Shown: positions 14,736-21,943 of the stretch, in pieces
How positions within the stretch are numbered: position 1 is the first letter of the stretch
How the letters are laid out: each line of letters begins with the position of its first letter
NCBI GenBank assembly: GCA_913057645.1
Contig: CAJXOU010000035.1
Coordinates: forward strand, 1-32,209
Length of the DNA stretch: 32,209 nt
Direction: 5' to 3'
Source: an uncultured Rhodobiaceae bacterium
GTDB lineage: Bacteria > Pseudomonadota > Alphaproteobacteria > Parvibaculales > Parvibaculaceae
The notes under the pieces: model-generated
Seen by the model: the letters and a program-made list of their open reading frames with translations, nothing else
The model's database searches: none
Told to the model about the DNA's origin: nothing
Translations under genes and position numbers: made by a program

Positions 14736-16061
14736 TCACGCGACCTTGTCGAGCGTCCGGCGGAACTTGTCGAAGGCTTCTTCCAGATGTTTCTCCTCCG
14801 CGATCAGCGGCGGCGAGAAGGCAATGGTGTCGCCCGAGACGCGGACCATCATGTTCTCTTCGTGGAAGGCGACGCGCATGGCGTCGAAGCCGCGCTTGCC
14901 GGGCAGCCCCTCGACGGGGGCGAGGTCGAAGGCGGCCACGAAACCGATGGTGCGGATGTCCTGCACGAGGCTGTGCCCCTTGAGGCCCATCGCGGCGGCG
15001 GCCATCTTCGGTTCCATCTCTTTCGAGCGCTCGAACAGGCCCTCGTCGCGATAGAGGTCGAGCGTCGCGAGCGCCGCGGCCGCGGCGAGCGGGTGGCCCG
15101 AATAGGTGTAGCCGTGGAAGAGGTCGATCACATGATCGGGGCCCGTCTGGAACGCCTCATAGATATGGTTCCTGACGATGCAGCCGCCCATCGGCACGGT
15201 GCCCGACGTCACGCCCTTGGCGAAGGTCATGATGTCCGGCGTCACGCCGAAGCGTTCCGCCGCCGTCGCATGCCCGAGCCGTCCGAAGCCCGTGATGACC
15301 TCGTCGAAAATCAGGAGGATGCCGTGCTTATCGCACAGGTCGCGCAGCCGCTTGAGATAACCCTTCGGCGGCGGCAGTACGCCGGTCGACCCCGCCATGG
15401 GCTCGACGATGACGGCCGCGATGGTCGACGCGTCGTGAAGCTCCACCATGCGCTGCAGCTCGTCGGCGAGATGCGCGCCCCAGTCGGGCTCGCCCACGGT
15501 GAACGCCTGCTCGGCGCGGTTGTAGGTGTGGGGCAGGTGGTCGGTGCCCGCCAGCAGCGGTCCGTAGAACTTCCGGTTCGCGACCATGCCGCCGACCGAG
15601 ATGCCGCCGAAGCCGACGCCGTGATAGCCGCGCTCGCGGCCGATGAGGCGCGTGCGCGTGCCCTCGCCATTGTTGCGGTGGTAGGCAATCGCCATCTTGA
15701 GCGCCGTGTCCGCCGCCTCCGATCCCGAATTGCAGAAGAACACATGATCGAGATCACTGGGCGCGAGCGCCGCGATCCGGCTCGCGAGTTCGAAGACCTT
15801 GGGATGCGCGAACTGGAACGAGGGTGCGAAATCGAGCTCGCCCGCCTGTTCCTGGATCGCTCTCACGATCGGCTCGCGGCAATGCCCGGCATTCGAACAC
15901 CAAAGACCCGCCGTCGCGTCGAGCACCGCCGTCCCGTCGGGCTTGTAGTAATACATGTCCTTCGCCCGCGAAATCAGCCTAGGCTCGCGCTTGAACTGCC
16001 GGTTCGGCGTGAAGGGCAGCCAGAAGGATTCGAGGTCGTTCGGCGTCGTTTCCGCGCTCAT
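14736..16061 (-). CDS. Omega-amino acid:pyruvate (class III) aminotransferase
   Basis: The product is 441 residues. It is a fold-type I PLP enzyme: D253 in LLIFDEVITGFGRLG binds the pyridine nitrogen and K282 in MTFAKGVTSG forms the Schiff base. WLPFTPNRQFKREPRLISRA near the N-terminus and FHGYTYSGHPLAAAAAL are typical of beta-alanine/omega-amino acid:pyruvate transaminases. The likely reaction transfers the amino group of an omega-amino acid or amine to pyruvate, giving alanine and a semialdehyde. It is divergent from an XRE-cupin regulator, the usual layout for polyamine and omega-amino acid genes. No semialdehyde dehydrogenase gene is adjacent. Confidence 0.9.
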   Translation of the reverse strand: MSAETTPNDLESFWLPFTPNRQFKREPRLISRAKDMYYYKPDGTAVLDATAGLWCSNAGHCREPIVRAIQEQAGELDFAPSFQFAHPKVFELASRIAALAPSDLDHVFFCNSGSEAADTALKMAIAYHRNNGEGTRTRLIGRERGYHGVGFGGISVGGMVANRKFYGPLLAGTDHLPHTYNRAEQAFTVGEPDWGAHLADELQRMVELHDASTIAAVIVEPMAGSTGVLPPPKGYLKRLRDLCDKHGILLIFDEVITGFGRLGHATAAERFGVTPDIMTFAKGVTSGTVPMGGCIVRNHIYEAFQTGPDHVIDLFHGYTYSGHPLAAAAALATLDLYRDEGLFERSKEMEPKMAAAAMGLKGHSLVQDIRTIGFVAAFDLAPVEGLPGKRGFDAMRVAFHEENMMVRVSGDTIAFSPPLIAEEKHLEEAFDKFRRTLDKVA

Positions 16062-16088
16062 GGAATTCTCCGTTTAAGACTTTCTGCG

Positions 16089-16117
16089 ATTGAAAATCCG
16101 GAACCCGCGGAAAGCAA
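16089..16117 (-). promoter_or_regulatory. Candidate promoter of the aminotransferase gene
   Basis: On the minus strand TTGCTT (16112-16117), a 17-base spacer and TTCAAT (16089-16094) make a fair sigma-70-type promoter about 28 bases before the start at 16061, which has GGAG close by. Confidence 0.4.
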
Positions 16118-16129
16118 GCATTCTCCTGC

Positions 16130-16162
16130 GTGACTCTGGAACGGCCGTTTAGTATTCTAGAC
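16130..16162 (+). promoter_or_regulatory. Candidate leaderless promoter and operator of the XRE gene
   Basis: GTGACT (16130-16135), 17 bases, and TATTCT (16153-16158) match 4/6 positions each. Transcription would begin at or next to the ATG at 16165, which has no ribosome binding site. GTTTAG-TATT-CTAGAC at 16147-16162 is a near-perfect inverted repeat overlapping the -10, fitting autorepression. Confidence 0.42.
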
Positions 16163-16164
16163 AA

Positions 16165-16779
16165 ATGGCAGGGGATTTCAGGCGCGCGCATAGCTCGGTG
16201 CCGGACGCCGGGGCAGGCGGCAACGACACCGACGGACAGGATCTCGGCGTCCGCCTTCGCGAACTGCGCAAGATGTACGGGCTGTCGCAACGCGAGCTGG
16301 CGAAGCGCGCGGGCGTCACCAACGGCACGATCTCGCTGATCGAGCAGAGCCGGATCAGCCCCTCCATCGGCTCGCTGAAGAAGGTGCTGGGCGGCTTCCC
16401 GATCTCGATCGCGGACTTCCTGACGCTCGACATGAGCCCGCGCGCCAAGGTCTTCTACCAGGCGAAGGACCTGCGCGAGATCGCGGGCGGCGACGTCTCC
16501 TTCCGCCTCGTCGGACGCGACACGCGCGACCGCGCGATCCAGATGATGCATGAACGCTATGTGCCCGGCGCCGATACCGGCGAGGAGATGCTCTCCCATG
16601 CCGGCGAGGAATGCGGCATCGTCATCTCCGGCGTGCTGGAACTGACCGTGGGCGGCGAGAGCCGCCGTCTCGTGCCGGGCGACGCCTACTACTTCAACTC
16701 GCGCCTCCCCCACCGTTTCCAGAACCCCGGCACCGTCGATTGCGTCGTCGTCTCGGCCTGCACGCCGCCGAGCTTCTGA
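16165..16779 (+). CDS. XRE-family regulator with C-terminal cupin (PuuR-like)
   Basis: The product is 204 residues. A helix-turn-helix at about 28-83 (LRELRKMYGLSQRELAKRAG, then VTNGTISLIEQSRISPSIGSL) is joined to a cupin at about 120-200 (AGEECGIVISGVLELTVGG, LVPGDAYYFNSRLPHRFQNPG). This architecture is that of PuuR-like repressors of polyamine and amino-acid degradation, where the cupin binds the effector. It is divergent from the aminotransferase with 103 bp between starts, so control of that gene is likely. The N-terminal 27 residues are disordered in appearance. The start lacks a Shine-Dalgarno sequence and appears leaderless. Confidence 0.88.
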   Translation: MAGDFRRAHSSVPDAGAGGNDTDGQDLGVRLRELRKMYGLSQRELAKRAGVTNGTISLIEQSRISPSIGSLKKVLGGFPISIADFLTLDMSPRAKVFYQAKDLREIAGGDVSFRLVGRDTRDRAIQMMHERYVPGADTGEEMLSHAGEECGIVISGVLELTVGGESRRLVPGDAYYFNSRLPHRFQNPGTVDCVVVSACTPPSF

Positions 16780-16943
16780 AGCCCTCTCTTCTTCGTTCCA
16801 TAATAACATCAACGTGGTTGATGCATTTGCGTTGAACGGAAGAAAAATCCGTACAGGGAACGATTGAAACTTATGGAACGTAACCGCGCCATGACGCGGA
16901 AATGAGTGGGAAATCGTTTCTGCATTCGATTTCCGCGGTGAAA

Positions 16944-16958
16944 TTAATTTTCCGTCAA
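16944..16958 (+). promoter_or_regulatory. CtrA-like site
   Basis: TTAA-N7-TCAA matches 7 of 8 bases of the alphaproteobacterial CtrA motif TTAA-N7-TTAA. It is about 100 bp upstream of the start at 17059 in the most AT-rich part of that gap. The region 16780-17058 otherwise shows only a CATCAA/TTGATG hairpin at 16807-16823. Confidence 0.3.
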
Positions 16959-17058
16959 CCCTGCTTACTCATAGACTGATGTCATCGGTTTGCGCGTGGA
17001 AGACGGCTTGGGCGCGCCTGCCGGTCAACTGACAATTCGGGATGCGAAAGGTCGCGTC

Positions 17059-18690
17059 ATGGCGAGAAGCGGCGGGCGCTCATGCGCTGCCATCTGCCTC
17101 GCGCTCATTTCCGGCGCCCTGACGGGCCTGGCCGGAGGGAGCGCGCAGGCGGCCTATGAGGGTGCGCCCGACGGCGCGATCTTCGCCGATCATTTCGCGG
17201 TGCTCGAAGCCCATGAAAAGCTCCTGAACGGCGCGCCAACGAGCCGCCCGAAGCCGCCACCGGTCTCTTCCTTCCTTTCAACGCGGCGCCGGGCATCTCT
17301 CCCGCCGCTGCCCGATCTTCACGAGATAAGGGGCCTGACGGTCGCGGCGCTGGCGACGCGACCCGGCTGCCCGCGCTGCCAGCCGGGACCCGCGGCGGCG
17401 AGCCTCGGGCTGCCGGTCGGTCTGTTCGAGGAAGCGCGCCGCGCGGCGCTCAGGGAAGGCTGGCGCGCCGGTTACGACGTGATGCGCCCCGCCGTGCCGC
17501 GCGCGGAGCCGCCGGGTGTCGGGAGCCCGGCAGCGCGCCGCGCCTATGCGCTGCGCTATATCCGCCGCATCGTCCATGGCTGGCAGGTGGCCGCCGTTCG
17601 CACCTTGAGTGCCCAGAAGAAGATCACGGCGGAGCAGTCGGCGCGCTATCTCGCCGTGCTGAACGCAACATTGCCGCCACCGGGCGCGGCACCCCATGCA
17701 CCGCAGCGCATCCGCACGGGCTGGGTGTCCGACGAGGAGATGGACAGGCTCGACCGCCGCAGGGCCCCGCGTCAGGCAACGACAAGGCTCGCCGACGGCG
17801 ACGCGGCGCGCATCGAGGCGCGCTTCCGGCAGCCGACGCAGAAAGCCAAGAATGAAGCGGCAGCCGTCGAAGGAAGCGGCAGCATCATTCCCTTCGCGCG
17901 GATCGCGACGGGCTATGCCGAAAGAATGCTGCTTGGCGAGGCGAAATCGTTTCTCCCGGACGATATGCAGATATGGAGCGAGACGAGCGGCGCCTGGACG
18001 CTGGACGGTGCAAAGCACCGGCTGATCGTGTCGGGTGGCGGCGCCTGGCCGCTCGATGAAACGACGAAGATTGGCGCCGCGATAAGCTGGGGCCGCTCCT
18101 GGCGCGACGCGGCCTCGTCGTGGGGCGCGGAATCGTTCTACGTCTCGCCCTTCGTGACACATGGTCTGACCGAACATCTGAGCCTGCGTGCCTTTGCGGG
18201 CGCGGGCACACGCACCGACAGGGTCGACGCAAGCGCCTACAGCGCGCGCTATAGCGGCTCAAGCCTTCATTCGGGGGCGAGCCTCGAAGGCGCATGGGCC
18301 TTCGGCGGGTTGAAGTTCAAGCCCGCGGGCGAGGTGAGCCTCAGCCGCATCGATCTTCATTCCGTCTCGGCCTATGGCGAGACGCGCTCGCGCGGCCGGG
18401 CGACCTGGCGCAACGGCTTCACCTATGACGTGGCCGAGGAAGGATTTTTCTCGACGGTGCGGCCTTACGCGAATGTCGAAACGCACTGGACCTTCGACCG
18501 CGCCATACGCGGCGTACCGGGGGCGGTGGAGAAGCTCGACGACGATGTGACCGGCGATATCGAAACCGGCGTGTTCCTCAAGGCGCTGGACGACCTTCTC
18601 GACATGAAGATGGCGACCGGCATCGCCGATCTCGGAGTGGCCGGAGACACGAATTACACGGTGTCGGGAAAGATCAGCCTCTCCTTCTAG
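17059..18690 (+). CDS. Secreted protein with probable C-terminal outer-membrane barrel
   Basis: The product is 543 residues. The start at 17059 puts a signal peptide at residues 1-31 (AAICLALISGALTGLAGG, cleavage after SAQA); a TTG at 16990 would precede it with 23 hydrophilic residues. Residues about 32-300 are an unrecognised, Arg/Ala/Pro-rich helical domain with a CxxC (C104, C107 in GCPRCQPG). From about residue 303 (MQIWSE) amphipathic strands alternate to the final residues KISLSF, ending in Phe, the signature of proteins inserted by the Bam complex. This resembles an autotransporter barrel with a short, non-beta-helical N-terminal domain. Function is unknown. Confidence 0.7.
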   Translation: MARSGGRSCAAICLALISGALTGLAGGSAQAAYEGAPDGAIFADHFAVLEAHEKLLNGAPTSRPKPPPVSSFLSTRRRASLPPLPDLHEIRGLTVAALATRPGCPRCQPGPAAASLGLPVGLFEEARRAALREGWRAGYDVMRPAVPRAEPPGVGSPAARRAYALRYIRRIVHGWQVAAVRTLSAQKKITAEQSARYLAVLNATLPPPGAAPHAPQRIRTGWVSDEEMDRLDRRRAPRQATTRLADGDAARIEARFRQPTQKAKNEAAAVEGSGSIIPFARIATGYAERMLLGEAKSFLPDDMQIWSETSGAWTLDGAKHRLIVSGGGAWPLDETTKIGAAISWGRSWRDAASSWGAESFYVSPFVTHGLTEHLSLRAFAGAGTRTDRVDASAYSARYSGSSLHSGASLEGAWAFGGLKFKPAGEVSLSRIDLHSVSAYGETRSRGRATWRNGFTYDVAEEGFFSTVRPYANVETHWTFDRAIRGVPGAVEKLDDDVTGDIETGVFLKALDDLLDMKMATGIADLGVAGDTNYTVSGKISLSF

Positions 18691-18700
18691 CCGCGGTGGC

Positions 18701-19228
18701 TTACGCCGCCTGCGGCTTGTGGAAGTCGACCTTTGCGGGCGGCTTCGAATGCGGTAGGTCGTCAGACTTCAGCGCCGCGAGCGCGCGGTCCCGGTCTTCC
18801 TTCGTGAAGGCGCCGGTCGTGAGGCAGAACTCCACGAAATTGCCGTTCGGGTCCTTCGTGTAGACCGAATGGCACCAGTTGTGGTCGATCTCCAGCACCT
18901 CGAGCCCGGCATCGAGCCAGCGCCGGCGGCGCTCATCAAGCTCGGCCCTGTCCTTCACGTCGAAGGAGATGTGGTTGATGTGGTCCGGCACGCCCGCCGC
19001 CTTGGAGAGATTGGTCTCGAAATTCTCGGTGCCGGGCATGTCGTGCATCTCCCAGAAGGCGATGAACTTCGAGTCGTCCTCCATGCGGTAGAAGAAGTGC
19101 TTGGCCCAGCCGCCTTCGGGCGAGGGGCCGATCTCGACCTTCACGAGCTCGAAGCCCATCACGCCTTCATAGAATTTGTGGATCGCCTTCATGTCGCGCG
19201 CGACGAGCGCAAGGTGATGATATCCCAT
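18701..19228 (-). CDS. VOC-superfamily (glyoxalase/dioxygenase-fold) protein
   Basis: The product is 175 residues. Two beta-alpha-beta-beta-beta modules are visible. Likely metal ligands are H5 (HHLALVARD), E60 (IAFWEMHD), H86 (HINHISFDV) and E133 (DPNGNFVEFCL). The superfamily includes glyoxalases, extradiol dioxygenases and epimerases, and the substrate cannot be told from sequence. It follows the AhpD-like gene by four bases on the same strand, so they form an operon. A C-terminal tail of about 35 residues is unusual for minimal VOC proteins. Confidence 0.82.
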   Translation of the reverse strand: MGYHHLALVARDMKAIHKFYEGVMGFELVKVEIGPSPEGGWAKHFFYRMEDDSKFIAFWEMHDMPGTENFETNLSKAAGVPDHINHISFDVKDRAELDERRRRWLDAGLEVLEIDHNWCHSVYTKDPNGNFVEFCLTTGAFTKEDRDRALAALKSDDLPHSKPPAKVDFHKPQAA

Positions 19229-19232
19229 CTCT

Positions 19233-19874
19233 TCAGTCCTTCTGCTTGTCGACCATGCTCATGACGTCGTTGGAACTGCCCTCGGGCGCCGCGATCTCGA
19301 CCACGCGCTCGTCCACGTCGTCATATTCGAGCCGGAGCGCGCGCGACATCGTGGCGTGCATCTCGTAGGTCGTGGTGACATAGGTGAATTCGAGAATCTC
19401 TTCGTCGGAAAGATGCTTCTTCATCGCGTCGAAGATTGCTTCCGGCACGCGGCCGCCCTGCAGCACGAGGCAATCGGTATAGGCAAGCAACGCGCGTTCG
19501 AGCGGCCCGAAGCAGTCCGCGATCTGCCAGTGCGGGATCGCCTCGATCTGCTCTTCGGTGAAGCCGAGATCGCGGCAGGCCTTGCAATGCTGCGAGAAGA
19601 CGAATTGCGAGCCGCGCGCGAAGCCCGCCCTGATCTGGCCGAGCTCGCGGAGCTTCGGATCGAGCTTGCGGTTCGGGCTCCGGTAGAACTGGAAGCCTTC
19701 GGTCGTGTGCTTGAAGGCGTCCGGCACCAGCGCAAAGACAGTCCACCAGTTGCCGGGCGTGCCTGTCGCCGTGCCCGGCTCCTTCACCGGGTCGCGCTCG
19801 CCGAAAAGCATCTTGTAGAGCTGCTGCGCGAAGGGATCTGCGTCCGCTTTCGCGACCTGTCTCAGTCTCGGCAT
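19233..19874 (-). CDS. Carboxymuconolactone decarboxylase/AhpD-like protein
   Basis: The product is 213 residues. The core motif SQHCKACRDLGFTEEQIEAI carries C97 and C100, the CxxC of AhpD-like peroxidase-type members of the CMD family. RKLDPKLRELGQIRAGFARGSQ precedes it, as in the family. Such proteins act in peroxide reduction or in opening or decarboxylating lactones, and the CxxC favours a redox role. It is the first gene of a two-gene unit with the VOC gene and is divergent from a MarR regulator, 80 bp between starts. Confidence 0.83.
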   Translation of the reverse strand: MPRLRQVAKADADPFAQQLYKMLFGERDPVKEPGTATGTPGNWWTVFALVPDAFKHTTEGFQFYRSPNRKLDPKLRELGQIRAGFARGSQFVFSQHCKACRDLGFTEEQIEAIPHWQIADCFGPLERALLAYTDCLVLQGGRVPEAIFDAMKKHLSDEEILEFTYVTTTYEMHATMSRALRLEYDDVDERVVEIAAPEGSSNDVMSMVDKQKD

Positions 19875-19887
19875 GCCTGTCCTCCCG

Positions 19888-19932
19888 TTGCATGACCGGC
19901 GGAAATGTAAGATAAACTGACGAATGACTCAA
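19888..19932. promoter_or_regulatory. Overlapping face-to-face promoters, MarR divergon
   Basis: Plus strand: TTGCAT (19888-19893), 17 bases, GATAAA (19911-19916), toward the MarR gene. Minus strand: TTGAGT (19927-19932), 17 bases, TACATT (19904-19909), toward the AhpD-like gene. The two overlap, so one repressor dimer near 19904-19916 could silence both directions. Confidence 0.45.
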
Positions 19933-19954
19933 GCCGGGAATGGGCGAGGAAGCG

Positions 19955-20422
19955 ATGGACAGGAAACCCGGACTTCTGATGGCGCAGTTGCTCAACCGCT
20001 TCATCTGGTTCGACGGCGCGCTGCAGAAGAGCCTCGATGCGCGCGGACATGGCGGCGTGCGGCGGCTTGAATCCATGTGCATGGTCTATGTTCACGCAGG
20101 CGTGCGCCGGCCGACCGAACTCGCGCGGCTGCTCGGCGTGACGCGGCAATCCGTGAACACGGCCTTGCGCGAACTGGAGGAAAAGGGGCTTATCTTTCTC
20201 GAGCCCGACCCGGAAGATGCGCGCTGCAAGCAGGTCCGCTTTGCGCCGGAAGGGGCGGCGATGCGGGCCGAGGCGCTCGAAATCGTGCTCGCGCTCGAAG
20301 CCGAACTCGAGGAGCGGCTGGGAGCGAAGGCGGTCGGCGATCTTGCGCGGATCGTGTGCGCGGACTGGGGAGAGGCGCCGGTGCTGGAAGCGCCGCAGCG
20401 CAAGCGAAAGAAGAGAGCATGA
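19955..20422 (+). CDS. MarR-family regulator
   Basis: The product is 155 residues. The winged helix-turn-helix is RRPTELARLLGVTRQSVNTA followed by LRELEEKGLIFLEPDPEDAR, with the wing DPEDARCKQVRFAPEG. The start at 19955 is preferred because GAGGA precedes it by four bases; an ATG at 19940 has no usable spacing. The stop overlaps the start of the next gene in ATGA. It likely represses both its own operon and the divergent AhpD-VOC genes in response to a small aromatic or electrophilic ligand, as is common for the family. Confidence 0.87.
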   Translation: MDRKPGLLMAQLLNRFIWFDGALQKSLDARGHGGVRRLESMCMVYVHAGVRRPTELARLLGVTRQSVNTALRELEEKGLIFLEPDPEDARCKQVRFAPEGAAMRAEALEIVLALEAELEERLGAKAVGDLARIVCADWGEAPVLEAPQRKRKKRA

Positions 20423-21297
20423 CGAACTTCGCCGATCTTCTCGCCGGGTCCGGCATCATCGTCGCACCCGGCGCCTATGACGCGCTGTCGGCGAAGCTCG
20501 CCGCGAAGGCGGGCGCGAACGCGGTCTACATGACGGGCTTCGGCGTTTCGGGCGCGAGCTTCGGCCTGCCGGATATCGGGCTCGTCAGTGCCGCCGAAAT
20601 GAGTGAGCGCGTGCGCGCGATCGCGGCGTCCTGCGCGCCCGTGCCGCTGATCGCCGATGGCGACAACGGCCATGGCGGGCCTTTGAATGCGGCGCGGCTG
20701 GCGCGCGCCTATGAAGCGGCGGGGGCAGCCTGCATCCAGATCGAGGACCAGGTGTTCCCGAAGCGCTGCGGCCATATGGAAGGCAAGGAAGTCGTCGCGA
20801 TGGAGGAAGCGGCGGCGAAGATCCGCGCGGCGGCGGAGGCGCGCGAGAGCCGCGACTTCAAGGTGATGGCGCGCACCGATGCGCGCGCGACGCATGACCT
20901 GGACGAGGCGTTGCGGCGCGGCGAGGCTTTCCTGAAGGCGGGCGCGGACATTCTCTTCATCGAGGCGCCGCGCGACGAGGCGGAACTGCGGAAGGTTGCC
21001 GACACATTCAAGGGTGTGCCGCTGGTCGCGAACATCGTCGAGGACGGCAAGACGCCTTATCTCGGCGCGAAGGCGCTGGAAGAACTCGGCTTCAGGATCG
21101 CGCTCTTTCCCGTTTCGGCGCTTCTTGCCGTCACCGCGCGGCTGCAGGGCGTCTACGAGACGCTGGTGAAGGGGGAGGGCTTGCCCGATGGCGAGGCGCG
21201 CGTCACCTTCCAGCGCTACAATGAACTGATCGGCTTGGGCGAGATGATGGCCGAGGCGGCCCAGATCACAAAAGAGATCGCGAAAGAGGGAGACTGA
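20419..21297 (+). CDS. Isocitrate lyase/PEP mutase superfamily enzyme
   Basis: The product is 292 residues. The signature KRCGHM (115-120) holds the catalytic C117 and H119. Metal and substrate residues D80, D82 and R152 fall at the same spacing as in methylisocitrate lyase PrpB. The family breaks or makes C-C or C-P bonds at 2-oxo acids; members include methylisocitrate lyase, oxaloacetate decarboxylase and carboxyphosphonoenolpyruvate mutase. GFGVSGASFGLPD in place of the PrpB loop leaves the exact substrate open. No prpC or prpD is nearby, so propionate metabolism is not favoured. Translation is coupled to the MarR gene upstream and the thioesterase downstream. Confidence 0.85.
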   Translation: MTNFADLLAGSGIIVAPGAYDALSAKLAAKAGANAVYMTGFGVSGASFGLPDIGLVSAAEMSERVRAIAASCAPVPLIADGDNGHGGPLNAARLARAYEAAGAACIQIEDQVFPKRCGHMEGKEVVAMEEAAAKIRAAAEARESRDFKVMARTDARATHDLDEALRRGEAFLKAGADILFIEAPRDEAELRKVADTFKGVPLVANIVEDGKTPYLGAKALEELGFRIALFPVSALLAVTARLQGVYETLVKGEGLPDGEARVTFQRYNELIGLGEMMAEAAQITKEIAKEGD

Positions 21298-21725
21298 TGC
21301 CGAGCTGGGGGAACATCCTGAAACGGATCGAGGCGGGCGAGACGGAGAAGGCGCCGCCGCATGTTTCGGCGCTCAATCTCTATGCGGGGAAGCTCACCGT
21401 GCTGGAGCCGGGGCGCATCCGTTACGACTGGCCGGTCGATCCGGCCTACATGAACCCGGTGGCGGTGTTCGGCGGCTATCTCGCGACACTTGCCGACCAG
21501 ACCTGCTCCTTCGCACTAATGACCCTGCTGAAGGACGACCAGAACTTCACGACCGTCGACCTGCAGACGCATTTCTTCCGTCCGGTGACGGAGGGCATTC
21601 TCTCGTGCGAGGGCCATGTACTGAACGTCTCGAAGACGCAGGCTTACGTGGAAGCGGTGTTCACGAACGCGGAAGGCAAGCTGGCGCTGAAGGCGCGCGC
21701 GGTGGAACGCATCATTCCGGCGTGA
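21297..21725 (+). CDS. PaaI-type hotdog thioesterase
   Basis: The product is 142 residues. NPVAVFGGYLATLADQTCSF corresponds to the active-site helix of PaaI/YdiI-like acyl-CoA thioesterases, with D67 as the likely catalytic acid and FGG in place of the usual HGG. VDLQTHFFRPVTEG is the conserved strand pair. Its ATG shares one base with the preceding TGA, so it is the third gene of the MarR operon. Role: probably hydrolyses a CoA ester produced or protected in this small pathway. Confidence 0.85.
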   Translation: MPSWGNILKRIEAGETEKAPPHVSALNLYAGKLTVLEPGRIRYDWPVDPAYMNPVAVFGGYLATLADQTCSFALMTLLKDDQNFTTVDLQTHFFRPVTEGILSCEGHVLNVSKTQAYVEAVFTNAEGKLALKARAVERIIPA

Positions 21726-21731
21726 GGAGAA

Positions 21732-21904
21732 CCCACCCTCCCCTTGAGGGAGGGTCAAACGGCTGCAAGCCGTTTGGGGCGGGGGCGCGGCGGAGCGGCA
21801 CTTTCAATCGATAACGGGTCGGGCGCAGCTAGTCAGAGACCCCGCCCCGAAATTTGTTTCGCTACGCTCACAAATTATCGACCCTCCCTCAAGGGGAGGG
21901 TGGG
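21732..21904. repeat. 173-bp intergenic inverted-repeat element
   Basis: Perfect 25-bp inverted arms (21732-21756 and 21880-21904; outer sequence CCCACCCTCCCCTTGAGGG) enclose nested structure. There is a hairpin AAACGGC-TGCAA-GCCGTTT at 21757-21775, GGGGCGGGG at 21776 matched by CCCCGCCCC at 21840, and AATTTGT/ACAAATT around 21851-21877. No gene is inside. It resembles the short palindromic intergenic elements dispersed in alphaproteobacterial genomes and may be a MITE remnant. Sitting between convergent genes, it could end both transcripts. Confidence 0.8.
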
Positions 21905-21943
21905 GAGACCGGGACGACAATTTTTGTTTGGGCTGGGCAGAGA

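Noticed and set aside
14733-16133. 466-codon plus-strand frame opposite the aminotransferase
   Set aside because: Antisense shadow; the minus-strand gene has all PLP-enzyme residues and its own terminator.
16807-16823. CATCAA-N5-TTGATG as an Fnr box or terminator
   Set aside because: Half-sites point outward relative to Fnr (TTGAT-N4-ATCAA), the spacer is 5 not 4, and there is no T-run.
18691-18730. GCCGC/GCGGC inverted repeat at the convergent gene ends
   Set aside because: Long loop, mismatched inner stem and overlap with the VOC coding end; too weak to call a terminator.
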